This document shows positions 26,142 through 38,737 of a stretch of DNA of 64,000 nucleotides, piece after piece (the stretch's first letter is position 1; each line of letters starts with the position of its first letter). Made by a program: the position numbers and the translations under genes. The notes below the pieces were generated by a model. It saw only the letters and a program-made list of their open reading frames with translations. It searched no databases and was not told the origin of the DNA. The DNA is taken from contig NZ_MSXV01000050.1 of assembly GCF_001945395.1 (NCBI RefSeq), positions 287,739 through 351,738 of the forward strand. The letters are read 5' to 3'. This DNA comes from Pseudomonas sp. PA15(2017) (GTDB lineage: Bacteria > Pseudomonadota > Gammaproteobacteria > Pseudomonadales > Pseudomonadaceae).

Positions 26142-28544
26142 CTATTCATCGATTGCACACGCGCTCAGCGGCACCCGTACGCGCAACAGAGTACCTTCGC
26201 CGGGCCGGCTGTCGAGGCTCAATTGCCCGCCAAGCATCAGCACCCGCTCGCGCATGCCCACCAGGCCGAAGGAGTTGGCGCGTATGGCGGCCGGATCGAA
26301 GCCGCGGCCATCGTCGCTGATCGACAGGCGCAGGCTGTCGCCCAGCAGTTCCAGACGTACCGTCACCGTGTGCGCCTGGGCATGGCGCATGACGTTGGTC
26401 AGCGACTCCTGAAGGATGCGGAACAGCCCGGTTGCCTTGGCATCACTCAGCGGCGGCACGTGTTCGGGCACTTCGACCAGGCACGGGATCTGCGTGCGCG
26501 CTTCGAAACGCCGCGCCTGCCATTCGATGGCCGAGGCGATGCCGGCGTCGAGAATCGGCGGGCGCAAGGCGGTGGCCACGTCGCGTACCAGCTGGAACAG
26601 GTTGGCGATCAGCTTTTTCATGTTGTCCAGGCGCTCGCGCAGGCCGGGGTCGAGGTCGGCGAACCCCAGCTCGCACATCGAGGTTTCCAGCTTGAGTACG
26701 GTGAGCACCTGGCCGAGTTCGTCATGTACCTCGCGGGCGATTCGCGCCTTTTCCTCCTCGCGCACGCTTTCCAGGTGCGCGGACAGGTCGCGCAGGCGTG
26801 CCTGGGAGTCGGCCAGCGCCAGCTCGTTGCGCTTGTTGTCGCTGATGTCCCAGACCACGCCGTCCCAGATCACCCGGCCATCGGCCAGGCGCCGGGCCAT
26901 GGCCTTGATGTCGACCCAACGCGACTCACCGGTGTGGGTGAGCATGCGCCCCTGCCAGTGCCAGTCGCTATCGCTGTCGAAGGCCTGGTCCTGGGTGCGG
27001 TGGTAGCCGACCTTGTCATCCGGGTGCACCAGGCTGCGCAGGCCGTGATCGGGAGCCAGCAAGGTGGACGCCCGATAGCCGACCAGGCTCTCGCTGCCCT
27101 CGCCGATAAAGGCGAACAGCGCCGGATCGCCCGGTCGCGCGCGCTCCAGGCGAAACACCACGCCGGGCACGTTGGAGGCGATACCCTGCAGGCGCGCCTC
27201 GCTCTCCTGCAGGGCGGCCAGGGCGCGGCGACGCTCGGTGACATCGGTGATGAACACCACCAGGTACTCGGTATCGCGGTACTGCAGGAAGCTCAACGAC
27301 ACGTCCACCGGCAGGCGGCTGCCGTCGGCACGCAGGCATTCGGTCTCGAAGCTCGGCGGTCGCTCGTCGCCCTTGCGTGCCAGGCGCCACAGGTTGAGCC
27401 AGCGGTCCATGCTCATTCCCGGTTCGAAATCGCTGAGCGGCCGATCCACCAGGCCGCCACTGCGACAACCGAGCATGGTTTCGGCGGCATGGTTGGCGTA
27501 GCGCACATGGCTGTCCCAATTGACCCAGAGGATGCCCACCGTGCTGTTGTCGATGGAGAACTGCGACAGGCGCAGGGCATCGCGGGCGATCTCGCGCAGC
27601 TCGACCTCATGGCGCGCGGCGAGCAGGCGAAACTCCAGGGTGTCGCGCTGGCGCCGCAGCCACAGCGCCAGCAGCAATGCGAACACCAGCAGCAGACCGA
27701 GCAGCAGGCTGATGCCACGCCAGAAGCTCGACGAGCTTTCCTGCTGCAGGTAGCTGGGCGGCAACCAGCGATTGTGCAGACCATCGAGCTCGCGCGCCGA
27801 GACACTGCGCAGGGCCACGTCGACGATCGCCGACAGTTCGGGCAGATCACGCCGGGTGGCTATCCGCAGCAGTTGCGGAAAACCGATGTCGCCGACGATG
27901 GCCAAGCCCAGGAACTCCGGCTCCCTGGCCAGGCGTCCCAGTTGCGCCTCGTCGAGCACCGCATAGCTGGCCTGCTCGTTGAGCACTCGCTGCAGCGCCT
28001 GGCGTGATGAGCTGGTGACGTCCAGCTTGAGCTTCGGGTAGCTGCTGTGCAGGTAGTCGAGCACCGCATCGGAAACCTTCAGGGCGACCGGCGAGCGTGC
28101 GTCGAGCTGCTCGAGGTCGACCGCGCCGCCGCTGTCGCGTTCGCCGATCAGCAGATGGGAAACGCGCAGGAAGGGATCGGAAAACACCCAGCGCCTGAGC
28201 CCGGCCGGCGTCTGGCTGAGCCCCGCGGCCAGGTCGAGCTGGTCGTTACGCAGCGCCTGCTCCAACTCCTCGGGCGTCTGGAAGGTGCGCCAGCGCACCT
28301 GTACGCCCATCAGCGTGGCCAGGGTATTGACCATCTCCACGTTGGCGCCGGTCAGGCGATGCAGGCGGCGGTCGAGCTGGGCGAAGGGGGGCTGCAGCAC
28401 CACGCCGGCGCGCAATACGGGGTGGTCGGCAAGCCAGCGTTGCTGCGCCGTATCGAAGATCGCCGCCGGCGCCGCTGGCGGCTGATCGGCCCACAGCGCC
28501 GTGGGCAAGCTCACTATCAGAAGAAACAGCCAACGGTGGATCAT
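26142..28544 (-). CDS. agtS: Sensor histidine kinase with periplasmic SBP_bac_3 domain and two PAS domains (AgtS-like)
   Basis: This 800-residue kinase begins with a signal sequence and a periplasmic amino-acid-binding-protein domain (SBP_bac_3, about 45-270). One membrane span follows at about 285-305, then two PAS domains (about 330-450 and 465-590), a HisKA_3 dimerisation helix with the phospho-histidine in KARIAREVHDELGQVL, and a HATPase (DDGRGFDP, GLVGMRERV). The fused binding domain means it can sense a small ligand directly outside the membrane. It is the first gene of the sensor/regulator pair and is divergent from the DUF3530 gene. Confidence 0.88.
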   Translation of the reverse strand: MIHRWLFLLIVSLPTALWADQPPAAPAAIFDTAQQRWLADHPVLRAGVVLQPPFAQLDRRLHRLTGANVEMVNTLATLMGVQVRWRTFQTPEELEQALRNDQLDLAAGLSQTPAGLRRWVFSDPFLRVSHLLIGERDSGGAVDLEQLDARSPVALKVSDAVLDYLHSSYPKLKLDVTSSSRQALQRVLNEQASYAVLDEAQLGRLAREPEFLGLAIVGDIGFPQLLRIATRRDLPELSAIVDVALRSVSARELDGLHNRWLPPSYLQQESSSSFWRGISLLLGLLLVFALLLALWLRRQRDTLEFRLLAARHEVELREIARDALRLSQFSIDNSTVGILWVNWDSHVRYANHAAETMLGCRSGGLVDRPLSDFEPGMSMDRWLNLWRLARKGDERPPSFETECLRADGSRLPVDVSLSFLQYRDTEYLVVFITDVTERRRALAALQESEARLQGIASNVPGVVFRLERARPGDPALFAFIGEGSESLVGYRASTLLAPDHGLRSLVHPDDKVGYHRTQDQAFDSDSDWHWQGRMLTHTGESRWVDIKAMARRLADGRVIWDGVVWDISDNKRNELALADSQARLRDLSAHLESVREEEKARIAREVHDELGQVLTVLKLETSMCELGFADLDPGLRERLDNMKKLIANLFQLVRDVATALRPPILDAGIASAIEWQARRFEARTQIPCLVEVPEHVPPLSDAKATGLFRILQESLTNVMRHAQAHTVTVRLELLGDSLRLSISDDGRGFDPAAIRANSFGLVGMRERVLMLGGQLSLDSRPGEGTLLRVRVPLSACAIDE

Positions 28545-28677
28545 GCACAGACACCGGAACGTTCGAGAGGCCGCCGGGTTAGAGAACCGGGGCAGACGCT
28601 GCCATTAAGCACCATCAGAATCTGACAAATCCACGACAAGTGATTAGGCTGGCCTCATTCCCCTTGCAGGCCTTGCC

Positions 28678-29658
28678 ATGACCCGTCTTCGCCATCTGCC
28701 CCGCTATGCCCTGTGCCTGAGCCTGCTGGCCGGCGCCCCGGCCGTGCATGCCGAACAGAGCCCGCCCGCCGAAGCCGCCGACAAGGGCGAGAACAAATCC
28801 GAGCAACGGGCACCGCTGATCGAGCGTAGCGATCTGGAGGCCTCGGCCCTGGAACGCCAGCTGGCGGCCAGCGAACAGCAGCAGCTCGACGCCGCCGGCA
28901 CGACCTTTCTGGCCCTCTGGCGACCGGCCAACGACCCGGCGCCCATGGGCGCGGTGATCCTGGTGCCAGGCGACGATGAAAGTGCCGACGCTCCGCCGAC
29001 CGTCGGCCCGCTGCGCCGCAAGCTGCCCGACGCCGGCTGGCACAGCCTCAGCCTGACCCTGCCGGACCCGCAGGGCGCCAACTTGCCCGTGCGCCTTGCC
29101 GAGCCGGCCGCGAATGGCGACGGCAAAGCTGCACAGCCCGCGGTCGAGAAAGCGCCCGAGCCCGCCGCGCCCGTGCCCGTGCCCGCGAACGACGCGCCAT
29201 CGCCTGACGCCGAAGCGGCCCGCGCTGCCCATGTCGAACGGGTTTTCGCCCGTATCGATGCCGGCATCGCCTTTGCCGGGCAGCAGCAGGCCAAGGTCGT
29301 GGTGCTGCTTGGCCATGGCAGTGGTGCCTACTGGGCGGCGCGCTACATCGCCGAGCGCAAGCCCGCCAACGTGACCCACCTGGTGCTGGTGGACACCCGC
29401 CAGCCGGAAGGCTTCGACGCGCCGTTCAACGACCTGCTGGCGCAGCTCACCGCCAAGGTCGGCGACTTCTATTACCGCGACAGCGCCAGCGCGCGGCAGG
29501 CGGCACTGGCACGCAAGCAGCTGAGTCAGCGCCAGAAACAGCCCGCACTGGTGCAGATCAGCCTGGATGCCTTGCCGGGTAATCCCGATGTCGCCCAGGA
29601 ACAGCTGTTCCGACGCCTGCGCGGCTGGCTGGACAAGCACGCCGGCGGCGCCAAGTAA
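28678..29658 (+). CDS. DUF3530 family protein, secreted alpha/beta-hydrolase fold
   Basis: This 326-residue protein has a signal peptide (cut after AVHA). An AP-rich linker (about 140-185) splits a sequence of alpha/beta-hydrolase type. The nucleophile elbow reads GHGSGAYWA near residue 207, and a putative VDTRQPEG strand follows. The family is uncharacterised and may be exported to the periplasm. It ends 12 bases before the convergent djlA stop, with no terminator between them. Confidence 0.78.
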   Translation: MTRLRHLPRYALCLSLLAGAPAVHAEQSPPAEAADKGENKSEQRAPLIERSDLEASALERQLAASEQQQLDAAGTTFLALWRPANDPAPMGAVILVPGDDESADAPPTVGPLRRKLPDAGWHSLSLTLPDPQGANLPVRLAEPAANGDGKAAQPAVEKAPEPAAPVPVPANDAPSPDAEAARAAHVERVFARIDAGIAFAGQQQAKVVVLLGHGSGAYWAARYIAERKPANVTHLVLVDTRQPEGFDAPFNDLLAQLTAKVGDFYYRDSASARQAALARKQLSQRQKQPALVQISLDALPGNPDVAQEQLFRRLRGWLDKHAGGAK

Positions 29659-29670
29659 GTAGCGGCCTGC

Positions 29671-30429
29671 TCAGCGGAAGCCGCGACGCTGGCGAATCAG
29701 CGCATAGGCATTGTGCAGCTCGCGGGTTGCCTCGGTGGCCTCACGCACTTTCTCGGGCGCCGCGCCACTACCGGCCATCTTGTCGGGGTGATGGCGGCTG
29801 AGCAGGCGCCGATAGGCCTTCTTGATCTGCTGAACGTCGCTGTCGGCGGTCACGCCAAGCAGGCGCAAGGCCTGCTGATAACTATCGGCGGCGGCAGTCG
29901 GCGGGCCGCGGCGTGGTGAGTAGGCCTCGCTAAGCGCCTCCTGGGCCTCGACGGCAATACCCAGCCACTTGCCCCACAACAGGATCAGCTCGCGCTCGGC
30001 CTGGCCCACCTTGCCGTCGGCCCAGGCCATGCGCCAACACGCGCGCAGCAGCTCCTGCGCCTGGTCACGGCGCCGCTGCAGCGGGCCACGCAGGTTGTCC
30101 TGGCCGGTCTTGCCCCGCGAGAACGCCTCGATGGCCGTCGCCCTTCCAACCTCGCCCAGGGCCAGGCGCTGCATTTCGGCGCGGGCCTGACGAATGTGCG
30201 CCTGCTGCACCACGCCATCGCTCTTGGCCAGGCGCCCGAGCATGACGAACAACAGGGCGTCATCACGTACCGAGGGTTTGCCGACCAGCCGCTCGCCCAG
30301 GGTCTTCCAGCCACGCAAGCCGAGACGCCGATCCAGCACCTGACCGAGCAGGCCGCCGAGCAACAGACCGGGAATGCTCGCCAGGGCGAAGCCGGCCAAC
30401 GCGCCCACCACAGTCAGCGGCCAGTACAT
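29671..30429 (-). CDS. djlA: DjlA, membrane-anchored DnaJ-like co-chaperone
   Basis: This 252-residue protein has an N-terminal hydrophobic anchor (residues 2-27), a TerB-like helical domain (about 55-165), and a C-terminal J-domain with the HPD motif in RHHPDK and AYRRLL before it. It stimulates DnaK ATPase near the inner membrane. ATG 30429 is one base after the murU stop, and the longer frame to 30516 lies inside murU. It is the last gene of the amgK-murU-djlA group. Confidence 0.92.
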   Translation of the reverse strand: MYWPLTVVGALAGFALASIPGLLLGGLLGQVLDRRLGLRGWKTLGERLVGKPSVRDDALLFVMLGRLAKSDGVVQQAHIRQARAEMQRLALGEVGRATAIEAFSRGKTGQDNLRGPLQRRRDQAQELLRACWRMAWADGKVGQAERELILLWGKWLGIAVEAQEALSEAYSPRRGPPTAAADSYQQALRLLGVTADSDVQQIKKAYRRLLSRHHPDKMAGSGAAPEKVREATEATRELHNAYALIRQRRGFR

Positions 30430-30430
30430 A

Positions 30431-32124
<1,694 letters not shown>

Positions 32125-32248
32125 TGCAAGGGTCTCCGACGGCGCTAGCCGTTGCGCGGGTCATGCTTTATTATCCAGCATCTTTTTCAGCCCATCGAGA
32201 GGCGTGCGGCCCCTGGGCCAAAAGCGCACAGGAAGCCCGGAAAACAAG

Positions 32249-35035
32249 ATGGCAGTAAAATACCCCGCTTTTCGCAAGAAATTCCCGCTTCTGGTAACGG
32301 GTGGCCTGTTGGCCCTGCAGCCCTTCGCCAGCCCATTCGCTACCGCTGCCGAACAGTTCGACTGCCAGGCATCGCCGACCGGCGGTTGGGCTTGTGCACC
32401 GAAAACCAGCAACGCCGCTCTGCCGAGCCGGCCGGCCCACAGCGCCAACTCGGTCAGCGCAGGTACCCCCACGACTGCGGCGGCTGCCAAGCCTGATACC
32501 AATGCCGCGCCGACGCAAGTGACCGAAGCCGGCGGCCGTGCCCTGGCATCGCGCAGTGCCGACTACAGTCACCTGGACTGGGTACCGCGTGAAAAGCTGA
32601 CCAGCGCACAGTTGGCCGAGATCGGCCCGGCCTGCTCTGGTGCCTACATCGAGCCTACTCGCCCGGGCATGAACGACACCACGCCGATGAGCGAAGCGCC
32701 GATGTTCGTCTCGGCCAAGGCGTCGCGCTATCAGCAGGAGCAGCAGGTCGCGACCCTCGCCGGTGACGTGGTCGTACGCCAGGCCGGCATGCAGGTCGAA
32801 GCCGACGAAGCCAATCTGCACCAGGCCGAGAACCGCGGCGAGCTGGTCGGTAACGTCCGCCTGCGCGACAAGGGTGCCCTGGTGGTCGGTGACCGTGGCG
32901 AGCTGCAGCTCGACAACGGCGAAGCACGCATCGACAACGCCGAGTACGTGATGCACGCCGCCCACGTGCGCGGCAGCGCGGCTTACGCCAAGCGTGAGGA
33001 AACCGCGATCATCCGCCTCAAGGATGGCACCTATACCAGTTGCGAACCGGGCAGCAACGCCTGGCACCTGACCGGTAACAACATCACCTTGAACCCGGCC
33101 ACCGGCTTCGGCACCGCGACCAACGTCACGCTACGGGTCAAGGATTTCCCGGTGTTCTATACGCCGTACATCTATTTCCCGATCGACGACCGTCGCCAGT
33201 CCGGCTTCCTGCCGCCGAGCTTCAGCCGCTCGGGCAGCAACGGCCTGACCCTGCAGACCCCGTACTACTTCAACTTGGCGCCAAACTTCGACGCCACGCT
33301 GTACCCGACCTACATGGCCAAGCGTGGCCTGCTGCTCGAAGGCGAGTACCGCTACCTGACCCGCAACAGCGAAGGCCAGGTCGGCGCTGCCTACCTGGAT
33401 GACCAGGAAGACGAGCGCAAGCTGCAGTCGGGTTACAAGGACCAGCGCTGGATGTACAGCTGGCAGCATAAGCAGGGTCTCAACGACCGCCTGCTGGCCG
33501 AGGTCGACTACACCGATATCAGCGACCCCTACTACTTCCAGGATCTGAAGACCGATCTGGGCATCGAGACCTCTACTTACGTCAATCAGCGCGGCACGCT
33601 GACCTGGCGCGGTGACAGCTACACCGCTCGGCTGAACGCCCATGCGTACGAGCTGGCGACCATCACCGACGTCACGCCCTATGATCGCTTGCCGCAGATC
33701 ACCCTGGATGGCCAGCTGCCGTTCGAGCCGGGCGGCCTGAACTTCACCTACGGGACCGAGCTGGTGCGTTTTGATCGTGATCTGCGCGATGGTTTCTATG
33801 TCGACAAGAATGGCAACCCCGAAGGTCGCTGGAACGACTACAACATTCAGGGCCTGGCCCGCTCCAATGGCACCCGTCTGCATGTCGAGCCGGGCGTCAG
33901 CCTGCCGCTGGACTGGAGCTGGGGCTACGTGAAGCCGCAGGTCAAGTACCTGCAAACCAATTACGACCTGGATATCGACCAGCGCGGCAAGGACACCTTG
34001 CTTGCCGACGAGCAGTACAGCAGCACGCAGAGCCGCGGCGTCGGCATGTTCAGCGTCGACAGCGGCCTGTATTTCGACCGTCAGACCTCGCTGTTCGGCC
34101 GCGAAGCACGGCAGACCCTCGAGCCGCGCCTGTTCTACCTCTACGTGCCGGAAGAAGACCAGACCGATATCCCGGTATTCGACACGGGCGAGAACACCTT
34201 CAACTACGCCTCGCTGTGGCGTGAGAATCGCTTTAGCGGCAAGGACCGTATCGGCGACGAGAACAAGATTTCCCTCGGCGTGACCAGCCGCTGGATCGAG
34301 GCCAACGGCTTTGAGCGCCAGCGCTTCAGCATCGGCCAGGCCTTCTATTTCGAAGACCGCAAGGTGCAGATGCCCGGCATCGACTATCGCACCCGCGATG
34401 AGGCGCAGTCGTCGGTATCGCCTTACGCCCTGGAATACATGTACCGCTACAACCAGGACTGGCGCTTCACCTCGGACTTCAACTGGGACCCGGACAGCCA
34501 CCGCACCCGTTCCGGCAGCGCCATGTTCCACTACCAGCCGGCGGATAACCCGCGCAAGGTCGTCAATGTCGGGTACCGCTATCGCAACGATACGCTCAAC
34601 TACGACCAGAGCACCGGACGCTGGGGCTTTGGGGCCGACTATGGTACGGAGACGCTGCCTGATGGTTCAGCAAACCCGAACTTCATCAAGGACTACTACA
34701 AGATCAGCCAGCATGACTTCTCGGTCATCTGGCCTCTCGGCCCGCAGTGGAGCGTCATTTCTCGCTGGCAGTACGATTACGGGCGCAACCGCACCCTGGA
34801 AGCCTTTGGCGGCTTCGAATACGACAGCTGCTGCTGGAAGCTGCGCGTGATCAACCGCTACTGGATCGATTACGACGAGGTCAGCCTCAACCCCTCGCGT
34901 AACGACAAGGCCGACAACGGTATCTTCCTGCAGATCGTCCTCAAAGGCCTGGGTGGCGTGACGGGCAGCAACGTTGAGACATTCCTCGACCAAGGCATTC
35001 AAGGTTATCGTGAACGTGAAGAGCAAGCTCGCTGA
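32249..35035 (+). CDS. lptD: LptD, outer-membrane LPS assembly protein
   Basis: This 928-residue protein forms the barrel that inserts lipopolysaccharide into the outer leaflet together with LptE. The N-terminus is an export signal (about 1-33), followed by a Pseudomonas-type extended linker (about 45-145) and the OstA jellyroll domain (about 150-270). A long beta-barrel ends in aromatic strands. Cysteines at the N-terminus ([12 protein letters not shown]) and near the C-terminus (DSCCWKL) are those expected for the disulfides needed for maturation. The start at [11 protein letters not shown] begins the signal peptide, and the frame is open further upstream without resemblance. surA follows with a 20-26 base overlap. 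Confidence 0.96.
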   Translation: MAVKYPAFRKKFPLLVTGGLLALQPFASPFATAAEQFDCQASPTGGWACAPKTSNAALPSRPAHSANSVSAGTPTTAAAAKPDTNAAPTQVTEAGGRALASRSADYSHLDWVPREKLTSAQLAEIGPACSGAYIEPTRPGMNDTTPMSEAPMFVSAKASRYQQEQQVATLAGDVVVRQAGMQVEADEANLHQAENRGELVGNVRLRDKGALVVGDRGELQLDNGEARIDNAEYVMHAAHVRGSAAYAKREETAIIRLKDGTYTSCEPGSNAWHLTGNNITLNPATGFGTATNVTLRVKDFPVFYTPYIYFPIDDRRQSGFLPPSFSRSGSNGLTLQTPYYFNLAPNFDATLYPTYMAKRGLLLEGEYRYLTRNSEGQVGAAYLDDQEDERKLQSGYKDQRWMYSWQHKQGLNDRLLAEVDYTDISDPYYFQDLKTDLGIETSTYVNQRGTLTWRGDSYTARLNAHAYELATITDVTPYDRLPQITLDGQLPFEPGGLNFTYGTELVRFDRDLRDGFYVDKNGNPEGRWNDYNIQGLARSNGTRLHVEPGVSLPLDWSWGYVKPQVKYLQTNYDLDIDQRGKDTLLADEQYSSTQSRGVGMFSVDSGLYFDRQTSLFGREARQTLEPRLFYLYVPEEDQTDIPVFDTGENTFNYASLWRENRFSGKDRIGDENKISLGVTSRWIEANGFERQRFSIGQAFYFEDRKVQMPGIDYRTRDEAQSSVSPYALEYMYRYNQDWRFTSDFNWDPDSHRTRSGSAMFHYQPADNPRKVVNVGYRYRNDTLNYDQSTGRWGFGADYGTETLPDGSANPNFIKDYYKISQHDFSVIWPLGPQWSVISRWQYDYGRNRTLEAFGGFEYDSCCWKLRVINRYWIDYDEVSLNPSRNDKADNGIFLQIVLKGLGGVTGSNVETFLDQGIQGYREREEQAR

Positions 35036-36311
35036 GTGCGTGCGCCCGCTGCTGTGGGGCGCACTGTTTCTGGGTACGGCGGCGCACGCCGACGTACAGC
35101 CTCTCAACCGCGTGGTGGCGATCGTCGATAACGACGTGATCATGCAGACCCAACTCGACGCCCGGGTACGCGAGGTGCAACAGACCATCGGCAAGCGCGG
35201 CGCCGAGGTGCCGCCGGCCAATGTGTTGACCCAGCAGGTGCTGGACCGCCTGATCCTCGAGAACATCCAGTTGCAAATGGGCGAACGTTCCGGCATTCGC
35301 ATCGGCGACGAAGAACTCAACCAGGCCATGGCCACCATTGCCCAGCGCAACGGCATGAGCATCGAGCAGTTCCGCGACGCCCTGGCCAGAGACGGCCTGT
35401 CGTTCAACGACGCCCGCGATCAGGTGTCGCGCGAGATGGTCATCAGCCGCGTGCGCCAGCGCCGTGTGGCCGAGCGTATCCAGGTCACCGAGCAGGAAGT
35501 GAAGAACTTCCTCGCTTCCGACCTGGGCAAGATGCAGCTGTCCGAAGAGTTCCACCTGGCCAACATCGTCATTCCGGTCCAGGAAGACGCGTCCTCCGAC
35601 GCCCTGCAAGCCGCCGAGCGCCGTGCTCAGGACCTCTATCAGCAAGCACGTCAGGGCGCCGATTTCGGTCAACTGGCGATTGCCAACTCGGCCAGCGAAA
35701 CCGCCCTGGACGGTGGTGACATGGGCTGGCGCAAGGCGGCGCAGCTGCCACCGCCGTTCGACGCCATGATCAGCGCCATGACCGTTGGCGACGTTACCGA
35801 GCCGATCCGCACCCCAGGCGGCTTCATCCTGCTCAAGGTGCTGGAGAAGCGTGGTGGTGAAGCCGCGGCCGTGCGTGATGAAGTGAACGTACGCCACATC
35901 CTCATCAAGCCGAGCGAAATCCGCACCGACGCCGAGGCCAAGGTACTCGCCGAGCGCCTGTATCAGCGCATCGAATCCGGGGAAGACTTCGCCGAGCTGG
36001 CGAAGAACTTCTCCGAAGACCCGGGCTCGGCCCTCAACGGCGGCAGCCTGAGCTGGATCGACCCGAATGCTCTGGTACCGGAGTTCCGCGAGGTGATGAA
36101 CAACACCGCCAGCGGTGAGGTTTCCAAGCCGTTCAAGAGCCAGTTCGGCTGGCACGTACTGCAGGTCATGGGCCGCCGCGCCACCGACAGCAGCGAGCAG
36201 ATGCGCGAGCAACAGGCGCTCAACCTGCTGCGCAATCGCAAGTACGAAGAAGAGCTGCAAACCTGGCTACGTCAGATCCGCGACGAAGCCTATGTGGAAA
36301 TCAAGTTGTAA
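35016..36311 (+). CDS. surA: SurA, periplasmic peptidyl-prolyl isomerase and chaperone
   Basis: This 431-residue chaperone escorts outer-membrane proteins, including LptD, to the Bam complex. It has a signal peptide cut after AHA, an N-terminal SurA chaperone domain (about 25-150), two parvulin domains (about 165-265 and 275-380) and a C-terminal helix. No ATG fits. GTG 35016 gives the usual VKSKL start, and GTG 35010 after AAGG is equally possible. Both overlap the end of lptD, indicating coupled translation of the chaperone with its client. Confidence 0.93.
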   Translation: MKSKLAECVRPLLWGALFLGTAAHADVQPLNRVVAIVDNDVIMQTQLDARVREVQQTIGKRGAEVPPANVLTQQVLDRLILENIQLQMGERSGIRIGDEELNQAMATIAQRNGMSIEQFRDALARDGLSFNDARDQVSREMVISRVRQRRVAERIQVTEQEVKNFLASDLGKMQLSEEFHLANIVIPVQEDASSDALQAAERRAQDLYQQARQGADFGQLAIANSASETALDGGDMGWRKAAQLPPPFDAMISAMTVGDVTEPIRTPGGFILLKVLEKRGGEAAAVRDEVNVRHILIKPSEIRTDAEAKVLAERLYQRIESGEDFAELAKNFSEDPGSALNGGSLSWIDPNALVPEFREVMNNTASGEVSKPFKSQFGWHVLQVMGRRATDSSEQMREQQALNLLRNRKYEEELQTWLRQIRDEAYVEIKL

Positions 36312-36331
36312 CCCAGCCTGAACGCCACGAG

Positions 36332-36356
36332 AGCCCGGCCCAGCGCCGGGCTTTTT
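36332..36356 (+). terminator. Terminator after surA
   Basis: AGCCCGGC pairs with GCCGGGCT across a five-base loop, followed by a T run, 20 bases after the surA stop. It leaves pdxA (ATG 36405) dependent on read-through or its own promoter. Confidence 0.85.
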
Positions 36357-36404
36357 CATTCATGCCTGGACTAGACTCATAGCCGCCCGCCTAGAGACCG
36401 AATC

Positions 36405-37403
36405 ATGCCAGACAGCTTGCGCTTCGCCCTCACCCCTGGAGAACCGGCCGGCATCGGCCCGGACCTGTGTCTATTGCTCGCCCGCCAGCGGCAAGCCCAT
36501 GCACTGATTTGCGTCGCCAGCCGCGCACTGATGCAGGCGCGCGCCGCAGAGCTGGGGCTGGAGATCGATCTGCTCGATGCCGCTCCTGACGATTGGCCAA
36601 CCCAGCCCGCCCCGGCCGGCAGCCTTTACGTTTGGGATACGCCGCTGGGCGAGCCGGTGATTACCGGCCAATTGAGCAAGGGCAACGCTGCCTACGTCCT
36701 GCAGACCCTGACCCGAGCGGCCGAGGGCTGCCTGGACGATAGCTTCGATGGCTTGATCACCGCTCCCGTACACAAGGGCATCATCAACGAGGCTGGCATG
36801 GCCTTCTCTGGCCATACCGAATTTCTCGCCGACCTGACCGGAACGCCCCAAGTGGTGATGATGCTGGCGACGCGCGGGCTGCGGGTCGCGCTGGTCACCA
36901 CCCACCTGCCGCTCAAGGATGTGGCCAACGCCATCACCGCTGAACGCCTGCAGCGCGTGACCCGTATCCTGCATGCCGATCTGCGCGACAAGTTCGCCAT
37001 CGCCAGGCCACGCATCCTGGTCTGCGGCCTCAATCCCCATGCCGGCGAAGGCGGCCACCTGGGGCGCGAAGAGATCGAGATCATCGAGCCCGCGCTCGAG
37101 CAGTTGCGTGCCGAAGGTATGGATCTGCTCGGCCCGCTGCCGGCCGATACGCTGTTCACACCCATACACCTGGAACATTGCGACGCGGTGCTCGCCATGT
37201 ATCACGACCAGGGCCTGCCGGTGCTCAAGTACAAGGGCTTCGGCGCAGCCGTCAACGTGACCCTGGGCCTGCCGATCATCCGCACGTCGGTCGACCACGG
37301 CACCGCCCTGGATCTTGCCGGCACCGGCCGCATCGACTGCGGCAGCCTGCAGGTCGCCCTGGAAACCGCGTACGAAATGGCGCGCAGCCGTCTGCTCCCA
37401 TGA
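36405..37403 (+). CDS. pdxA: PdxA, 4-hydroxythreonine-4-phosphate dehydrogenase
   Basis: This 332-residue NAD-dependent oxidoreductase acts in pyridoxal phosphate synthesis. Family motifs are clear: TPGEPAGIGPDL at the N-terminus, TAPVHKG and GHTEFLADLT in the middle, and the metal histidines in MYHDQGLPVLKYKGF and SVDHGTALDLAGTG. Length is normal. It is followed after 126 bases by rsmA, as in other pseudomonads. Confidence 0.96.
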   Translation: MPDSLRFALTPGEPAGIGPDLCLLLARQRQAHALICVASRALMQARAAELGLEIDLLDAAPDDWPTQPAPAGSLYVWDTPLGEPVITGQLSKGNAAYVLQTLTRAAEGCLDDSFDGLITAPVHKGIINEAGMAFSGHTEFLADLTGTPQVVMMLATRGLRVALVTTHLPLKDVANAITAERLQRVTRILHADLRDKFAIARPRILVCGLNPHAGEGGHLGREEIEIIEPALEQLRAEGMDLLGPLPADTLFTPIHLEHCDAVLAMYHDQGLPVLKYKGFGAAVNVTLGLPIIRTSVDHGTALDLAGTGRIDCGSLQVALETAYEMARSRLLP

Positions 37404-37529
37404 GCGACCTGCCTGGAGTGGCGGGCGCCGCCGCTCGACAGGCGTTCCCTGCTAAACTGCGCGTTTTCGCCTGACCGCTTTACGCGCTTGCTTGATGCTT
37501 GCAGCTTGAAGCCTGGAGCTGCTTTTCAG

Positions 37530-38342
37530 ATGTCCGAGCCTTACCAACACCGCGCGCGCAAGCGCTTCGGCCAGAACTTCCTTCATGACGCCGGGGTGAT
37601 TCACCGTATCCTGCGCGCCATCCATGCCCGCGAAGGCGAACACCTGCTGGAGATCGGCCCGGGCCAGGGCGCGCTGACCGAAGGTCTGCTCAACAGTGGC
37701 GCACAACTGGACGTGATCGAGCTGGATCTGGACCTGATTCCGATCCTGCAGGCCAAGTTCGCTGACCAGCCGCGCTTTCGCCTGAACCAGGGCGATGCCC
37801 TGAAATTCGACTTCTCGAGCCTGCAGGCAGCGCCCAACAGCCTGCGGGTGGTCGGCAACCTGCCGTACAACATCTCCACACCGCTGATTTTCCACCTGCT
37901 GAACAACGCTCAACTGATCCGCGACATGCACTTCATGCTGCAGAAGGAAGTGGTCGAGCGCCTGGCAGCAGGCCCCGGCGGCGGCGACTGGGGGCGGCTG
38001 TCGATCATGGTGCAATACCACTGCCAGGTGGAGCACCTGTTCAACGTCGGCCCAGGGGCTTTCAATCCGCCGCCCAAGGTCGACTCGGCCATCGTGCGCC
38101 TGGTACCGCACAAGGTCCTGCCGCATCCGGCCAAGGATCATCGCCTGCTCGAACGCGTGGTTCGCGAGGCCTTCAACCAGCGCCGCAAGACCCTGCGCAA
38201 CACTCTCAAGGCGTTGCTGCCGGCCAGTGAGATCGAGGCGGCCGGCGTCGATGGCAGCCTGCGCCCCGAGCAGTTGGATCTGGCCGCCTTCGTGCGCCTG
38301 GCCGACCAGCTGGCCCTACAACCCGCGCCTTCGCCCACCTGA
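37530..38342 (+). CDS. rsmA: RsmA (KsgA), 16S rRNA dimethyladenosine transferase
   Basis: This 270-residue methyltransferase dimethylates two adjacent adenosines in the 3' hairpin of 16S rRNA during 30S maturation. It shows GQNFLHD near residue 14, the SAM loop [11 protein letters not shown] and the catalytic NLPYNIS. ATG 37530 has GGAGC upstream and starts the conserved sequence. apaG follows after 14 bases, the common rsmA-apaG-apaH order. Confidence 0.96.
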   Translation: MSEPYQHRARKRFGQNFLHDAGVIHRILRAIHAREGEHLLEIGPGQGALTEGLLNSGAQLDVIELDLDLIPILQAKFADQPRFRLNQGDALKFDFSSLQAAPNSLRVVGNLPYNISTPLIFHLLNNAQLIRDMHFMLQKEVVERLAAGPGGGDWGRLSIMVQYHCQVEHLFNVGPGAFNPPPKVDSAIVRLVPHKVLPHPAKDHRLLERVVREAFNQRRKTLRNTLKALLPASEIEAAGVDGSLRPEQLDLAAFVRLADQLALQPAPSPT

Positions 38343-38356
38343 TTGATCGAGTGCCC

Positions 38357-38737
38357 ATGTCCGACCCTCGCTACCAGATCGACGTCAACATCGTCCCCCG
38401 CTACCTGCCAGCGCAGTCGCAGCCCGAGCAGAACCGCTTCGCTTTCGCCTACGACGTGACCATCCACAACGCCGGCGAGCTGCCGGCGCAACTGCTCGCG
38501 CGCCATTGGGTGATCACCGACGGCAACGGTCAGGTTCAGGAAGTGCGCGGCGCAGGCGTGATCGGCGAACAGCCGCTGATCGCTCCGGGCGAGAGCCATC
38601 GCTACAGCAGCGGCACGCTGCTGGCCACCCAGGTCGGCACCATGCAGGGCAGCTATCAGATGCTGGCTGACGACGGCCAGCGTTTCGATGCACCGATCGC
38701 GCCCTTCCGTCTCGCCGTTCCGGGCGCCCTGCACTAA
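38357..38737 (+). CDS. apaG: ApaG protein
   Basis: This 126-residue protein has the fibronectin-III-like fold of the ApaG family, with the strands [38 protein letters not shown] and GTMQGSYQM. It binds nucleotides in vitro, and its cellular role is unsettled. ATG 38357 is used, with GTG 38351 two codons earlier as an alternative. A palindromic element starts at its stop codon. Confidence 0.93.
   Translation: MSDPRYQIDVNIVPRYLPAQSQPEQNRFAFAYDVTIHNAGELPAQLLARHWVITDGNGQVQEVRGAGVIGEQPLIAPGESHRYSSGTLLATQVGTMQGSYQMLADDGQRFDAPIAPFRLAVPGALH

Noticed and set aside
25512..28007. Very long plus-strand open frame (over 800 codons) opposite the agtRS-like genes
   Set aside because: It is the antisense shadow of two clear two-component genes in GC-rich DNA, has no ribosome site and gives a low-complexity H/Q/A-rich protein.
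32125..32248. N-terminal extension of LptD into the amgK spacer
   Set aside because: The extension is antisense amgK and spacer. The signal peptide begins at the ATG used.
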